Source: Maylandia zebra (taxonomy: Eukaryota > Chordata > Actinopteri > Cichliformes > Cichlidae). Taken from it: 64,000 nucleotides of DNA. Location: positions 2,398,954 to 2,462,953 of the forward strand of contig NC_135167.1 in NCBI RefSeq assembly GCF_041146795.1. Direction: 5' to 3'. Shown here in pieces: positions 37,521 to 49,539 of this stretch. Under the pieces are notes generated by a model that was not told the DNA's origin, did not search any database, and saw only the letters and a list, made by a program, of their open reading frames with translations. A program made the position numbers and the translations under genes. Numbering within the stretch: the stretch's first letter is position 1; each line of letters opens with the position of its first letter.

Positions 37521-39474
37521 TTCTTTAATACAGAGAAACAAAAATCGTTTTTGTGCTGCATTCTCTGAAGAAGTTTAACAGCTCTGATTTTAAAGCCTGA
37601 GGTTTATCTGAAAATTACACCCTCAGCAGCTGTGTACACCACAAACCACACAGAGCTTTCTCAGAGTGTCACAGTGACAAAACGTCCACTTAACTTCCAT
37701 TAGAAGGTCCAAATCCAAATACAGAGTCCGCTTTATTTACCCACAGTCGTGATCGATGGCAGCGTGACGTGACGATGTTTAATGAAAGCTGCATCGTGGC
37801 GTTCAGGAGTAAAACACAGTGGAGGTTTCATCCTACATCAGCTGTTTAAATGCTTTCCACACATCAGCTCTCTGCAGGAGCCTCATCATAATCCTCGGGG
37901 AAGCCGATCCATCCGCCATGGACTCTGCAGTTCAATGATTTAATGCCACATGAACGTCTTTCTTCTTCTTTCTTTTCTAATGTAAACATCTATCTGCTTT
38001 CTTTACTGCTATTCCAGGTCAGGGCTGTAGGGGTGCTACAGCCCAGCCCAGCCAATAGGGAGAGAGGCAGGTACATCCTGAGCAGGTCGCCGTCTGTCAC
38101 AGGGCTGACTCAGAGACAGACCGCCATTCACACCTATGACCAATCATGAATCACCTGTTAGTCTAATGTGCTGCAGACTGCGGGAAAAAGCCAGAAAGAA
38201 CCCACATGCAGAAAGGCGAGAGTGATGTAATATCGATGAGAAGAGAAAAAATTTGTAGTAAAACGTAATTAAAGGGGACTTATTTTCATTTTCTGCTCCA
38301 TATTTTAGTCACGGGACTCTACGGTAGTTTTGCACGATGCAAAGATGAAAATAATCCTCCTTTGTCTGATACAAAGAAGGATTATTCAGAGACTACACCC
38401 TCCCATTGCCTGAGTGTGTAGTTCCTGAAATGCACTGCAGCTCTGTCTGGGACCCTCGGAGACAAACTGGGAGCGTTTCACACCTATGTTTAGTCTGCAC
38501 AAGGTCTTTTATTTTGAAAAATGACAGGCTGCTGTGTGCCATCCCCAAGTCTGACTTCCTGCCCTGCTCATCAGCTCTCTGCAGCTCCACATGCCGTCCT
38601 TAAGAAATTAACCTGGAGCTAAATTTAGATCTGGGAGCAGAGGGACACCTCACAGGCGCTTCTGAAAACACATACCATAATTATGAGCTATTAAGCTGCA
38701 GGCTCACATAGAATCGTTTGTTAAGAAGGTGTAATTAAAGGAAATACTTCATTAAAGTCTGTTATGTTAATAAGGTTTGTGATCAGACCTCATCGATGCT
38801 TTGAAAGGACCGATCTGTACAACAGGCACAGAGGACGTCGTCACTGGTTGGCTGCAGTTCTTGCGCCATCAGCGAGGTGTGATTTTGGAACCACTGAACG
38901 AGTTTTATGAATGATGTTTCAGTCGGTTCACCCTGAACTATCCCTGAGACTCACAGCACGTAGAGGACGAGTGCAGTCACATAACAATAAATCAAAGTGA
39001 AGTGATTGGAACAGCGATGCTAACACTGCGTACAGCACTTTGTCTTTTAATCAAAACAGCATCAGCAAAAATGAATTTCAGACTTAGTGTTGGCAGATGA
39101 ATGAAGGTGAATTAAAGACAGAACAGAAATACTTTCTGTTTTACTTCCACTTCCTCTTTCTGCTCCCATGAATTATTAATTCTTCTAAACATGTCAAATA
39201 CGTCACAGTGAAGAAGTTGTGGTTTTACGATAAACTTCTGCTGATTAAGATTTATTTTCTTCTATTTACTGAATTCACTAAAGTTATTTTATGTGTGAGG
39301 CAGACCACAGAAAAGCCAGAGCGCTGGAAGTGAGCATGCCTCTGTGAGACATGAGAAAACCTTTCGAGTACTTCGATGTTTTGGTCAGAAGTCTTGCTGC
39401 AGCGTTTTGAACAGTCTGTAGACGCTTCAAGGGGTTTTTGTTTAAACATGTAAACAGTGAACAGTAGGCCAGTC
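37521..39474. other. No gene seen
   Basis: Intergenic upstream of chemokine copy A. Only the repeat-like block at about 38290-38600 with its hairpin stands out. Confidence 0.5.
38351..38387. repeat. Hairpin, 15 of 16 bp paired
   Basis: AATAATCCTCCTTTGT (38351-38366) against 38372-38387, one mismatch, 5-nt loop. It lies in a probable dispersed repeat. Confidence 0.85.
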
Positions 39475-39990
39475 TTCATTAAATGAATCCATGAAGGACA
39501 TTTTCCAGTTCAATACGAGATACAATAGGACTTAGTTTGGAAATGTTTCTTAAGTGATAAAAGCAGGACCGAACCAGAGATTTGACAGCCGGGTCAAAGG
39601 TTACCCCGAGGTTCCTGATAGATGATTTCACAAATGTTGAAAGAGGACCGAGAGCATTCATCATCTTAGGTACATTCTGTCAGCAGCACATACAAGGACT
39701 TCAGGCTTTCCTTCGTTAAGTTGGGGGAAGTTGTCAGCCATCCAAACTTTAACGGATTCTAAGCACTCATTCAAAATCTGCAGCTTAGAAACATCTTGGG
39801 GCTTGAAAGAAATGTATAACTGGATATCGTCTGTGTAGCAGTGCTAGCAGATGTCCTCAAAGGAGCTCCAAACATGCTGGAGGGGAAGTAGATATGTTAG
39901 GAGTGATAAAGGCCCCAGCACAGAGCCATGTGGCACACCACAGCACAGGGACGTGGAAGACGACCTGTGCTTAGGCTGCGTTCACTCTGC
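39475..39990 (-). mobile_element. LINE reverse-transcriptase fragment
   Basis: On the minus strand the sequence reads, with stops and shifts, CYTDDIQLYISF (the catalytic YxDD box), then ECLESVKVWMADNFPQLNE, then IRNLGVTFDPAVKSLVRS and FYHLRNISKLSPI. This order matches a non-LTR reverse transcriptase. No intact frame. Confidence 0.7.
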
Positions 39991-41099
39991 AGGTCTTAAT
40001 GCTCAATTCTGATTTTTTTGATCAAATCCGATTTTTTTCTCTGCTTGTTTGCACAACAAATAAAATGCGACAGCAAACGCGCTCTAGTGTGAGCGCTCAA
40101 AGCGCCGCATGCGCAAAAGAAGACGTCACACACAACGCGCTCAGTTTACACCCAGAGCAACAGTATGTGTGACTGATGGCCTTAATATAAAGACCTCGGA
40201 CTTTACGTTTCCCAACTTTGCTTTAAGTTATAAAGTTATTGTGTTTTCTACAGTTGGCCTAATAATGATCCTTACTGCTGTTTTAGAGGAGCGCTGCTTC
40301 AGAGGATAGCTGCAGATTTCTGTCAGAATCTACAGATTATGCAGTACAAAGAAAATGTTCACGTTTCTCCAACGTTGTCTTCCCAACAGTTTCACTGGAT
40401 GGACAGGAAGCGTTCATGATGTCTTCTCCAGAGCTGATAATTGGCGTCTGTCTTGTGTCAGTGACGTAGAAGACGGCTGGTAAGAGAAGGGCTAACTTAG
40501 GTTGTTTTTAAAGGAGCAAACAGTCAAGTGAGCAGGACGATGCTTTGCGTGAGCTAACTATTGTTACCAGCTCCTGTAATGAACAGGGTAGAAAACGTTC
40601 TAAAATAACTTTTTTCTGTTATTTTATTTCACTTCTGAAGTCTGAAGCAGAAACACGTCTGAGTCTAGACACTCGCAGCCTGGGCCGAACTTCCACCAGA
40701 AAAAGGACGCTTCTGAGAATCTGTCTTTACACATTTAGGACCTTCAGAAAGAGTTTCACAATAAATGTTTGTCCTTTGGTATTTTTGGCACATCGAGAAA
40801 AGGGAAGAAGAGAAAGAAAGCCAGTTTCCTTTTCCTTCCTTTCACCTCTGCTCCTGTTCCTGCAATCCTCGCTGCACACATGCATGTGTTAGCACATGTA
40901 CTGTATGCACATCAACCCTGATCGAAATTATAACAGCAAACATCCAAAAGAATATAAAGGTATACATTCAACCTTTGACTCAACTGTGACTGAAGTTTGA
41001 TCTGATCACAGCATCAATTACAGCAGGAAGAAAATTGTGTTATTTACTTTATTTCATTTAAAAAGGCAGAAGTTGCCTGTAAGTTTTAGGTTTCATTTT
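39991..41099. other. No gene seen
   Basis: Short frames only, none with recognisable content. Confidence 0.5.
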
Positions 41100-41510
41100 A
41101 AAACATTTTAGTTTGAACCTTTGGGGCCCTACATGGTCAGGCTCCCCAGTACATATGTGACCTGCTGAGACTGCAATCCTCTTCCCGAGCTCTGAGGTCA
41201 ACAGGTCAGAGAGTGTTGGTGGCCCCACGCGCTCGATTTAAAACTCGTGGTGATCGGGCCTTTCGGGCACCACGGCTGTGCAATTCTCTCCCACTGATTT
41301 TACGCTGTACAGACTCCTTTCATTCTTGTAAAAAGCAGCTGAAGACATTTTTATAAAGGCAAGCTTTTAATTAATTTGTTGTTTTTATTTTGTATTTTAC
41401 TGTTTTACATTGTTATTTGTTGTATTTCCATTATTTTTCATTTTCTTTGTTGTAAAGCACTTTGTGATCTGCAAAAAGCGCTACATAAATAAATTTGACT
41501 TATTTACTGA
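41100..41510 (+). mobile_element. LINE 3' end fragment
   Basis: The coding remnant STGQRVLVAPRARFKTRGD, followed by FRAPRLCNSLPLILR, matches the C-terminus seen in many fish LINE ORFs. It is followed by an AT-rich 3' UTR with GTAAAGCACTTTGTGATCTG and an AAATAAATTTGACTTATT tail. Confidence 0.6.
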
Positions 41511-41592
41511 GCTGAGCTTTCAGAAGCCTCAGTGTTTCCTAAACCTGCATCCAGCACAAGGTGTAGTGTCAGGAGGAACATGACGAGTGAAA

Positions 41593-41594
<2 letters not shown>

Positions 41595-41646
<52 letters not shown>
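41595..41646 (+). repeat. (CA)26 microsatellite
   Basis: Uninterrupted CA dinucleotides. Confidence 0.97.
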
Positions 41647-41648
<2 letters not shown>

Positions 41649-42285
41649 ATTTGATAATACAGAACACCTGTTTGTACTTTTGGACTTTGAGTCAAAGGTA
41701 GACAAAGCCGGCATTTAAATTTTTGAATTAGTTCTTGGCAACATATGGACGCCATGTTCAGTTCATACCACTAGGTGGCACCAAATGACCGGTCATTAGC
41801 ATGATTTTAGTAAGACGACAGCTTTAGGTGAACAGTTACCTCTTTGTGTGCAAGCTTATCCCTGCTGTGTGACGGATATTGTTATTTTCCTCCTGATAAC
41901 CAGCCTATTAATGTCCTCTTTATTATGGACATTTGTTTGTATCTTTGACTTATTTGAGCTACCTTACTAAGTCCTGATGTACAGAGGACATCCTTTGTTG
42001 ATTTAGAATAGAATAGAATAGAATAGAATAGAATAATCCTTTAATTGTCCCACAAGGGGAAATTTGGTAACAGCAGCCAGAAAGACACATATACAAACAA
42101 ACAGGACACAGAACAGAAACATACACATTTTTTATATATTTACATTAAGGACAATGGTTACTATATACAGAGTACTGTACAGTCATTAAATTAAATAAAA
42201 TTAACTACAGATAAGAGGCAAACCAGGCTGTAGTGCGAATCGGTTGATTAAATTATTGCAGTTACAGCACAGATGTAAACACATA

Positions 42286-43847
42286 CAGGGAGTGCAGAAT
42301 TATTAGGCAAGTTGTATTTCTGAGGAATAATGTTATTATTGAACAACAACCATGTTCTCAATGAACCCAAAAAACTCATTAATATCAAAGCTGAATGTTT
42401 GTGGAAGTAGTTTTTAGTTTGTTTTTAGTTTTAGCTATTTTAGGGGGATATCTGTGTGTGCAGGTGACTATTACTGTGCATAATTATTAGGCAACTTAAC
42501 AAAAAACAAATATATACCCATTTCAATTACTTATTTTTACCAGTGAAACCAATATAACATCTCCACATTCACAAATATACATTTCTGACATTCAAAAACA
42601 AAACAAAAACAAATCAGCGACCAATATAGCCACCTTTCTTTGCAAGGACACTCAAAAGCCTGCCATCCATGGATTCTGTCAGTGTTTTGATCTGTTCACC
42701 ATCAACATTGCGTGCAGCAGCAACCACAGCCTCCCAGACACTGTTCAGAGAGGTGTACTGTTTTCCCTCCTTGTAAATCTCACATTTGATGATGGACCAC
42801 AGGTTCTCAATGGGGTTCAGATCAGGTGAACAAGGAGGCCATGTCATTAGTTTTTCTTCTTTTATACCCTTTCTTGCAGCCACGCTGTGGAGTACTTGGA
42901 CGCGTGTGATGGAGCATTGTCCTGCATGAAAATCATGTTTTTCTTGAAGGATGCAGACTTCTTCCTGTACCACTGCTTGAAGAAGGTGTCTTCCAGAAAC
43001 TGGCAGTAGGACTGGGAGTTGAGCTTGACTCCATCCTCAACCCAAAAAGGCCCCACAAGCTCACCTTTGATGATACCAGCCCAAACCAGTACTCCACCTC
43101 CACCTTGCTGGCGTCTGAGTGGGACTGGAGCTCTCTGCCCTTTACCAATCCAGCCACGGGCCCATCCATCTGGCCCATCAAGACTCACTCTCATTTCATC
43201 AGTCCATAAAACCTTAGAAAAACCAGTCTTGAGATATTTCTTGGCCCAGTCTTGACGTTTCAGCTTGTGTGTCTTGTTCAGTGGTGGTCGTCTTTCAGCC
43301 TTTCTTACCTTGGCCATGTCTCTGAGTATTGCACACCTTGTGCTTTTGGGCACTCCAGTGATGTTGCAGCTCTGAAATATGGCCAAACTGGTGGCAAGTG
43401 GCATCTTGGCAGCTGCACGCTTGACTTTTCTCAGTTCATGGGCAGTTATTTTGCGCCTTGGTTTTTCCACACGCTTCTTGCGACCCTGTTGACTATTTTG
43501 AATGAAACGCTTGATTGTTCGATGATCACGCTTCAGAAGCTTTGCAATTTTGAGACTGCTGCATCCCTCTGCAAGATATCTCACTATTTTTGACTTTTCT
43601 GAGCCTGTCAAGCCCTTCTTTTGACCCATTTTGCCAAAGGAAAGGACGTTGCCTAATAATTATGCACACCTGATATAGGGTGTTGATGTCATTAGACCAC
43701 ACCCCTTCTCATTACAGAGATGCACATCACCTAATATGCTTAATTGGTAGTAGGCTTTCGAGCCTATACAGCTTGGAGTAAGACAACATGCATGAAGAGG
43801 ATGATGTGGACAAAATACTCATTTGCCTAATAATTCTGCACTCCTTG
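42286..43847 (-). mobile_element. Tc1/mariner DNA transposon, 1562 bp, near complete
   Basis: Terminal inverted repeats of about 25 bp (CAGGGAGTGCAGAATTATTA on the left, one mismatch on the right) are flanked by TA on both sides (42284-42285 and 43848-43849), the target duplication of this superfamily. A second, subterminal copy of the GTGCATAATTATTAGGCAAC motif lies near each end (about 42476-42495 and 43648-43670), likely extra transposase-binding sites. The element sits inside the 3' part of a minus-strand LINE. Confidence 0.9.
42614..43629 (-). pseudogene. Tc1/mariner transposase, frameshifted
   Basis: The first frame starts at 43629 with MGQKKGLTGSEKSKIV and runs 255 aa. It shows an N-terminal helix-turn-helix DNA-binding region, the first catalytic aspartate in VLWTDEMR and the second in IFMQDNAPSH. 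A second frame (to the stop at 42614) carries the rest: WPPCSPDLNPIENLW with the third acidic residue, and the C-terminus ending in GGYIGR. The frames overlap between 42862 and 42973, so a single indel there would account for the break. Counted over the break, spacing from the second D to the E of NPIEN is about 36-37 residues, longer than the 34 of classical Tc1. The protein would cut and paste the element at TA sites. Confidence 0.85.
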
Positions 43848-44179
43848 TATGTTTGTTAGGAGCAGTTCTGATCGTGCAGTCTGACAGCTGCAGGGAGGAA
43901 GGACCTGCAGAAACGCTCCTTCATGCATCGAGGATGCAGCGGTCTGTCACTGAAGCAGCTCTGCAGTTCAGCAACATTTACATGCATGGGGTGGGAGACT
44001 GTCCATCACAGATGTTATTTTGGCCAGAGTCCTTCTGTCTCCCACCACCTGCACTGGGTTTATCTAACCTCTTCCTCTCAGCTGCTGATAAACTGCTGCT
44101 CCAACATACAACACAGTAAAAATGACAGATGCCACCAGAGTCATAGAAGGTCTTTAAAAGCGCTCCCTGGACTCCAAAT

Positions 44180-44875
44180 TGTTAGGGGAACTTACACGGA
44201 TGGATTTAGTGGCAGAAACACACGGGCACAAGATAGTAGTGATGCAGATTTATATACAATGATGGGGAAATATTTACAAGGGAAGGGGCTATATACAGTG
44301 ACAGGTAAAAATGTGCAAGGAGAGCAGAGCTGAAGAGATGAGACAGAGCCGAGGTATGCGGGTGGGCAGATGATGCACCGGAGCTACCTGAAAACGAGGG
44401 ACAAACAAAGTTTACGGAGTAACGTCGATAGCCGAGAGTTAAACTAAAGTGGACGGAGAGAGTTGGAGAGCTTACTTGAAACACAGAACTACAGCTGTAG
44501 CGGTGGTCACAGACTGGTATGAAGTAACTCTCCGTCACGGATCCAAAGAAGCCAAGACAAAGAAAACTAGGCAGGCGAGCAGGCAGCGGGACAGGCTAGA
44601 ACAAAGGAGAAGCAGGCAGGAGATGGATCCTAAAAACATGCAGCTCAATAGCGTGGGATCAACAGATTCAGCTGGCACCAACACGTTACCACTTGTGACA
44701 GCGACAATACTCCGACACCAGACGTCCGTGACTCAGCTCCATAAAAGCGCTCACTGATGACGTCCGATGCGCCGCAGGTGTGCCGGAAGGCCATCAAGCC
44801 CCGCCCCACCTACCTGTGCCAAAAAGGGAAACAAAACCCAAAAACAACAATACACCTACCCACCACCTCCTAACA
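44180..44875. mobile_element. Solo LTR, 696 bp, with 5-bp target-site duplication
   Basis: The segment starts TGTTAGG and ends CCTAACA, and is flanked by CAAAT on both sides (44175-44179 and 44876-44880). TG...CA ends plus a 5-bp duplication are diagnostic of LTR retroelement integration. The LINE reading frame (LRSF | GVQGALL) rejoins once this segment and one duplication are removed. No internal retroviral-type genes remain, so a recombined solo LTR is the simplest reading. Orientation is uncertain. Confidence 0.75.
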
Positions 44876-45927
44876 CAAATGACCTCAGCCGCCTCAGCAG
44901 GTAGCGTCTGCTCTGACCCTTCCTGTAAAGAGCATCAGTGTTGTGGCTCCAGTCCAGTTTATTATTCAGGTGAACACCCAGGTACCTATAAGACCCCACT
45001 AACTCAGTGTCCACTCCCTGGATGTTCACCGGTGTCAGTGTGGTGGGTCTGCGTCTCCAGAAGTCCACCACCAACTCCTTGGTTTTCCCGGCGTTGATCA
45101 GCAGGTGGTTCTGCTGACACCAGTCCACAAAGTCCAGAGTCCACTGTCTGTCCTCTGAGTCGTCCTCACCTGTGATGAGGCGACTATGGCAGAGTCGTCA
45201 GAGAACTTCTGTAGGTGGCAGCGTGGGGAGTGGATGGAGAAGTCTGCAGTGTAGAGGGTGAAGAGGAACGGTGCCAGCACAGTGTGGGGCCCCCGTACTG
45301 CAGACCAGTGTGTCAGAGACACAGCCCTGTGTCCTCACATACTGTGGGCGTCCTGTGAGGTAGTCCAGTATCCACTGGGACATGTGGTGGTCCCCTCCTG
45401 ATAGCTCCAGCTTGTCTCTCAGATGAAAACCATTCATGTTTATGTGTGAGTCCGGAGTTAGCACAGTTAGCCACGACTGAATGTGTGTGAATGTTAGTCA
45501 GAAAGCACTTAGAAAAAAATGCTTGTGCGAATGGGTGAATGCACAAGTTGTATAAAGTGTTCAGAAGAGTAGAACCAGTCCACTCTTTGATCACTCGTTC
45601 TGCAAATGTCTTGAAAAAGCTCAGTTAATTTTTAAATGGTTTGAGAGAGGTGGGACATTCACATCAGTTTTGGAGAACGCATGTTCCCTCACCAAGAAGT
45701 TGGAAAGCATTTAAAACACCTTTTGCCCTCTTATTAGCATATTAACATATTTTTAAATGTTTTTTCAGTGTTTCCCACAAAAGTTTACTGTAATACAGTA
45801 AACTTTATACTATGTTCTTTTTACAGTTTTACATACTTTTACTTATAACATGTACATAACATTCCTCTATTGTTTGACATGCCTTTCTCTCCCCTCACGC
45901 CAATATACAGCACAATGTGCACCACCC

Positions 45928-45928
<1 letters not shown>

Positions 45929-45984
<56 letters not shown>
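45929..45984 (+). repeat. (AC)28 microsatellite
   Basis: Uninterrupted AC dinucleotides. Confidence 0.97.
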
Positions 45985-45988
<4 letters not shown>

Positions 45989-46149
45989 CACTGCAATCAC
46001 TAGTTAGCCCATTCCCCACATGCACAAAGCACACTGCCAACCCCCCTCCACCCGACTGCATCATCAGTAAACCTCCTCCCCACAAATACAGCACAGTGTT
46101 GATCATCGAAGTTTGCAGTGATTTATGGTGGTAGACGTCAACAAATAGG

Positions 46150-46240
46150 GCAAATAGTAAGTAAGTAAGTAAAATTTTATTTATATAGCACATTTCTAGA
46201 TTTAAAAAAATCACAAAGTGCTTCACAAGGTATAAAACAA
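46150..46240 (-). repeat. LINE/SINE-type 3' tail with (GTAA)n
   Basis: GTAAGTAAGTAAGTAAAATT followed by TTATTTATATAGCACATTTC and TCACAAAGTGCTT. The same tail in the opposite orientation occurs at 63715-63788. Confidence 0.5.
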
Positions 46241-46464
46241 AAACAGACAAAAGTTAACAAAATGCAATTCTAAAAAGATTTCAGTAGTAGTTCCCTTTTT
46301 CCTTACACTGCAATTATTTTACATTCAGTATTTCAGATTTTTTGCAGACAAGCTAAAGAACAGCTAACCAGAAGTTTCTGTTAATCCTCAACTGAGCGTT
46401 TCAGTCATAGACTACATCTTTTTGTATCTAACATGCCTACAAACATCCACTGTCATTCACAACA

Positions 46465-46735
46465 TGTCATGGGTTGCCGGGGCAAGCCGTGTGTGAATTG
46501 TTAAAGGACCCAGATGCAGACTGCTTCGGAAGTGAGCGAGCTTCATTACCATGAAGGTGAAACAAACAGGAACGTGGTGGACAAAACCAAAACCTAAGAG
46601 TAACCTAAACTGGGAAAAGCTAAGCAAAAACAAACCTGAAACCTTGAGACATGAAACAGAGATGCAGGGAGAACAACGCGGGGAAGACGGAGGGGAACAA
46701 AACAGACGAACCAGCAACGAGGACGAGAGAACACA
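46465..46735. mobile_element. Short LTR-like insertion, 271 bp
   Basis: It starts TGTCATGGG and ends AACACA, with CAACA on both sides (46460-46464 and 46736-46740). The flanking match extends three bases further (CAACATGT), so an 8-bp duplication with a shorter element is an alternative. No further LTR hallmark seen. Confidence 0.35.
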
Positions 46736-47439
46736 CAACATGTCTGTGTGTGCAGACGTGTTGTGAATTACAATTACTCCCTATGCTCTGAACTAACCAT
46801 CAGCAGGTAGCTGTCACTGACAGAGTTAAGCAGGAGGGATGGCAGATAGCTAAACGATGCTAACACGTGTGACTGTATTGTAGCAAACAGCTACTTAAGT
46901 TACAATTCAGTGAAACTGACATTGATCCTAGACAGTCGGCTACATCACTGGCAGCCTCTGGCTTTTCCTCACAGGAGACATACTCCAGGCAACAAATCAT
47001 CACCTAACTTAACAACACGGGTATTTACCTCCTTTTGGTCAGGACTTTTTACTTTTTGAAAGCAGTTTCTCTGGACCAACAATAACAAAGTGTTGTCTGT
47101 TTTAAGAGGTCAGGGTCTGCAGGATAAAAAACACAGTTGCATCTGAGCAGAGCTGGAATCCTTCCTGTCTAACTTTCACTGCCTCTTTCTGCAAGATGTC
47201 AAAACGTGAAGAAGTGAAAAAGAAGTTGAGGTTTTAAATAACTTGCGTTTTTTCATCTTCCAGATACAACAATAAAAAAACATAATAACAGCTTTAAGTC
47301 TTTAAATCAAAGAAATGTTTAGTTTGTTCAATTTGATTTTTGGGGGGTGATTCCATTCACTGAAGTTGATCTACATTTGAATTCTGGGCAGAAACTTTAG
47401 TCCAAGGACATGTCATCAAAATGCGAGAAACCAGAGTTT

Positions 47440-48605
47440 GGTTAAAGAAAAGGTGAACGTGGTCCGGACGGGATCCCCGGCTGCGTCCTCAAGTCATGCA
47501 CGGCTCAGCTGGCTGGAGTGTTTACACACATCTTCAGCATTTCCCTCTCTCTGTCTGCAGCTCAGCATTCAATACCATCGATCCCTCGAACCTGGACAGG
47601 AAACTGCAGGATCTAGGACCGAGCAGCTCTCTCTGCAGCGGGATCCTTCACTTCCTGTCTGACAGACGCCAAGTGGTCAGACTGTGCAGCATCACCTCAT
47701 CCCCCCTCATAATGAACACACATGGGTGTGTACTGAGCCCTCTCCTGTACTCACTCTACACCTACGACTGGACAGCCATGAGCAACTCCAACATCATTGT
47801 GAAGTTTGCAGACGACACTACAGTGATGAGACGGCTTACAGGAAGGAGGTCAGCGCCCTGACCCACTGGTGCCGAGGAACCATCTCACCCTCAACGTCAC
47901 AAAGACAAAGGAGCTGATAGTAGACTTCAAGAGGAGCAGAGAAGCACACACCCCCATCACCATCAACAGAGTGAGCAGCTTCCGTTTCCTCACTGGATGC
48001 ATCACCACCTGGTACGGCCACAGCACCGCCTACAACCGCAAAGCTCTCCAGGGAGTGGTGCGGTGTGCGGGAAGGACAATTGGAGGTGAGCTTCCCTCCC
48101 TCCAGGACATCTACAGAAAGCGCTGCCTGAGGAAACCGGAGAGGATCATCAAAGACTCCGGTCACCCCAGCCACAAACTGGTCAGACTACTTCCATCAGG
48201 CAGGAAGTCTGCAGTATCAGGAGGTACTGAAGTATCTGGTCCCGAACCAGCAGACTGATGAACACTTCACAGACACCTCACCTTCACTTACCAGAACTGT
48301 ACATAAATGCCACTTGTTTTGCACAATATCCAACCGCTGACCTCTGTATATTTTATTTTATTTTATATATAAGTACACACACACGTATGTATATATATAC
48401 ATATTCAGTAATGCGCATACATTCTGTATTTGTACATATATTTATTCTTATAATTCTCAGATTCCCATTCTTATATTTCTTATTCTAATGTTATTGTATT
48501 GTGCACACCTCTGTTGCTTGTGAAGCTTGCACACAGGAATTTCCCTCCCATGTGCTGTACCAGTGTACCTGCACATGTGTGACAATAAAAGTGATTTGAT
48601 TTGAA
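47440..48605 (+). mobile_element. LINE fragment (L2/Rex-like), plus strand, with 3' tail
   Basis: Broken reverse transcriptase: DRRQVVRLCS, GCVLSPLLYSLYTYDW, then the catalytic box KFADDTTV at about 47805, then a shifted frame with LNVTKTKELIVDFKR and a C-terminal part ending near 48258. The 3' end is GACAATAAAAGTGATTTGATTTGA at 48580-48604, a LINE-type simple-repeat tail. The element is 5' truncated and carries internal deletions and frameshifts. Confidence 0.8.
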
Positions 48606-49145
48606 AACCAAAGTGAAGTCTTTAATGGGAAACACACAAAAACAAAGATGCTCAAAATCAAACAAAGTCCAACAGGAAGCACACAAAGCGCTCCGACTCC
48701 TCCCCTCAGTGTCATCTTCTTAAAGCTGCTAAAGTTCACATCAGAGCGCGTTCATGACGTGATCTCAGATACTTCAGCCTATTATTTGATGGAAATCATC
48801 TCGCCACCGATTTCAGGCCCCCTGGGACCGGAGTCAGAGTTAATCCATCGCTGCCGTGCAGCGACAGACAGAACTGATGCAAACTCAGTGATGGAAACCG
48901 CTGCACTCACTTTGATCACATTAATAAAGACACCTGATTTAAAATGAGAAGAAAATATTATATTATTGTATATTATTATCAGGGTTACTTTACACATTTA
49001 AAAAAACGTGAACACAAACTGAAAAGATTTCCGTGCATCACATCATCTCTGCATTTATAATGATACAACAAACGTGCCCAAATGTATTAAAATGCACGTT
49101 TTCAAACAAATAAACATGCGAGCCAGCAGTGAGCGACAAATTATA

Positions 49146-49395
49146 CAGGGTGGGCCATTTATATGGATACACCGTAACAACATGGGAATGGTTGGTGATA
49201 TTAAAGTCCTGTTTGTGGCACATTAGTATATGTGAGGGGGTAAACTCCTCAAGATGGGTGGTGACCATGGTGGCCATTTAGAAGTCGGCCATCTTGGATA
49301 CAACTTTTGTTTTTTCAATAGGAAGAGGGTCATGTGACACATCACACTTATTGGTAATGTCACAAGAAAAACAATGGTGTGCTTGGTTTCAACGT
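49146..49395 (+). mobile_element. End fragment of a mariner-like DNA transposon
   Basis: It starts CAGGGTGGGCCATTTATATG immediately after a TA dinucleotide, a terminal repeat I recognise from fish mariner-type elements. About 250 bp of non-coding end region follows. The other end is absent. Confidence 0.5.
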
Positions 49396-49539
49396 AACTT
49401 TACTCTAAACCAAAACCTGTGTATGAATGTGTTGTAATTGTATGTATGCGTATGTGCTATTATTTTATCCATCTTATGCTTTGTATCAATGATTTATGAT
49501 GCTGCTATCCCTCTTGGTCAGATCACTTTTGTAGGACAG

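Larger units (their letters stand above)
42006..45450 (-). mobile_element. LINE (L2/Rex-like) 3' half, interrupted by two later insertions
   Basis: Read on the minus strand, the region encodes broken reverse transcriptase: HMSQWILDYLTGRPQYVR, then FSDDSAIVAS (the catalytic Y/FxDD box), then ELVVDFWRR and SYRYLGVHLNNKLDWS at 44860-45128. Coding similarity resumes at 44150-43860, past the LTR insertion. The 3' end is CCCCTTGTGGGACAATTAAA followed by (ATTCT)n, seen on the + strand as (GAATA)6 at 42006-42035. A Tc1/mariner (42286-43847) and a solo LTR (44180-44875) split it. The copy is 5' truncated and frameshifted. Confidence 0.8.
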
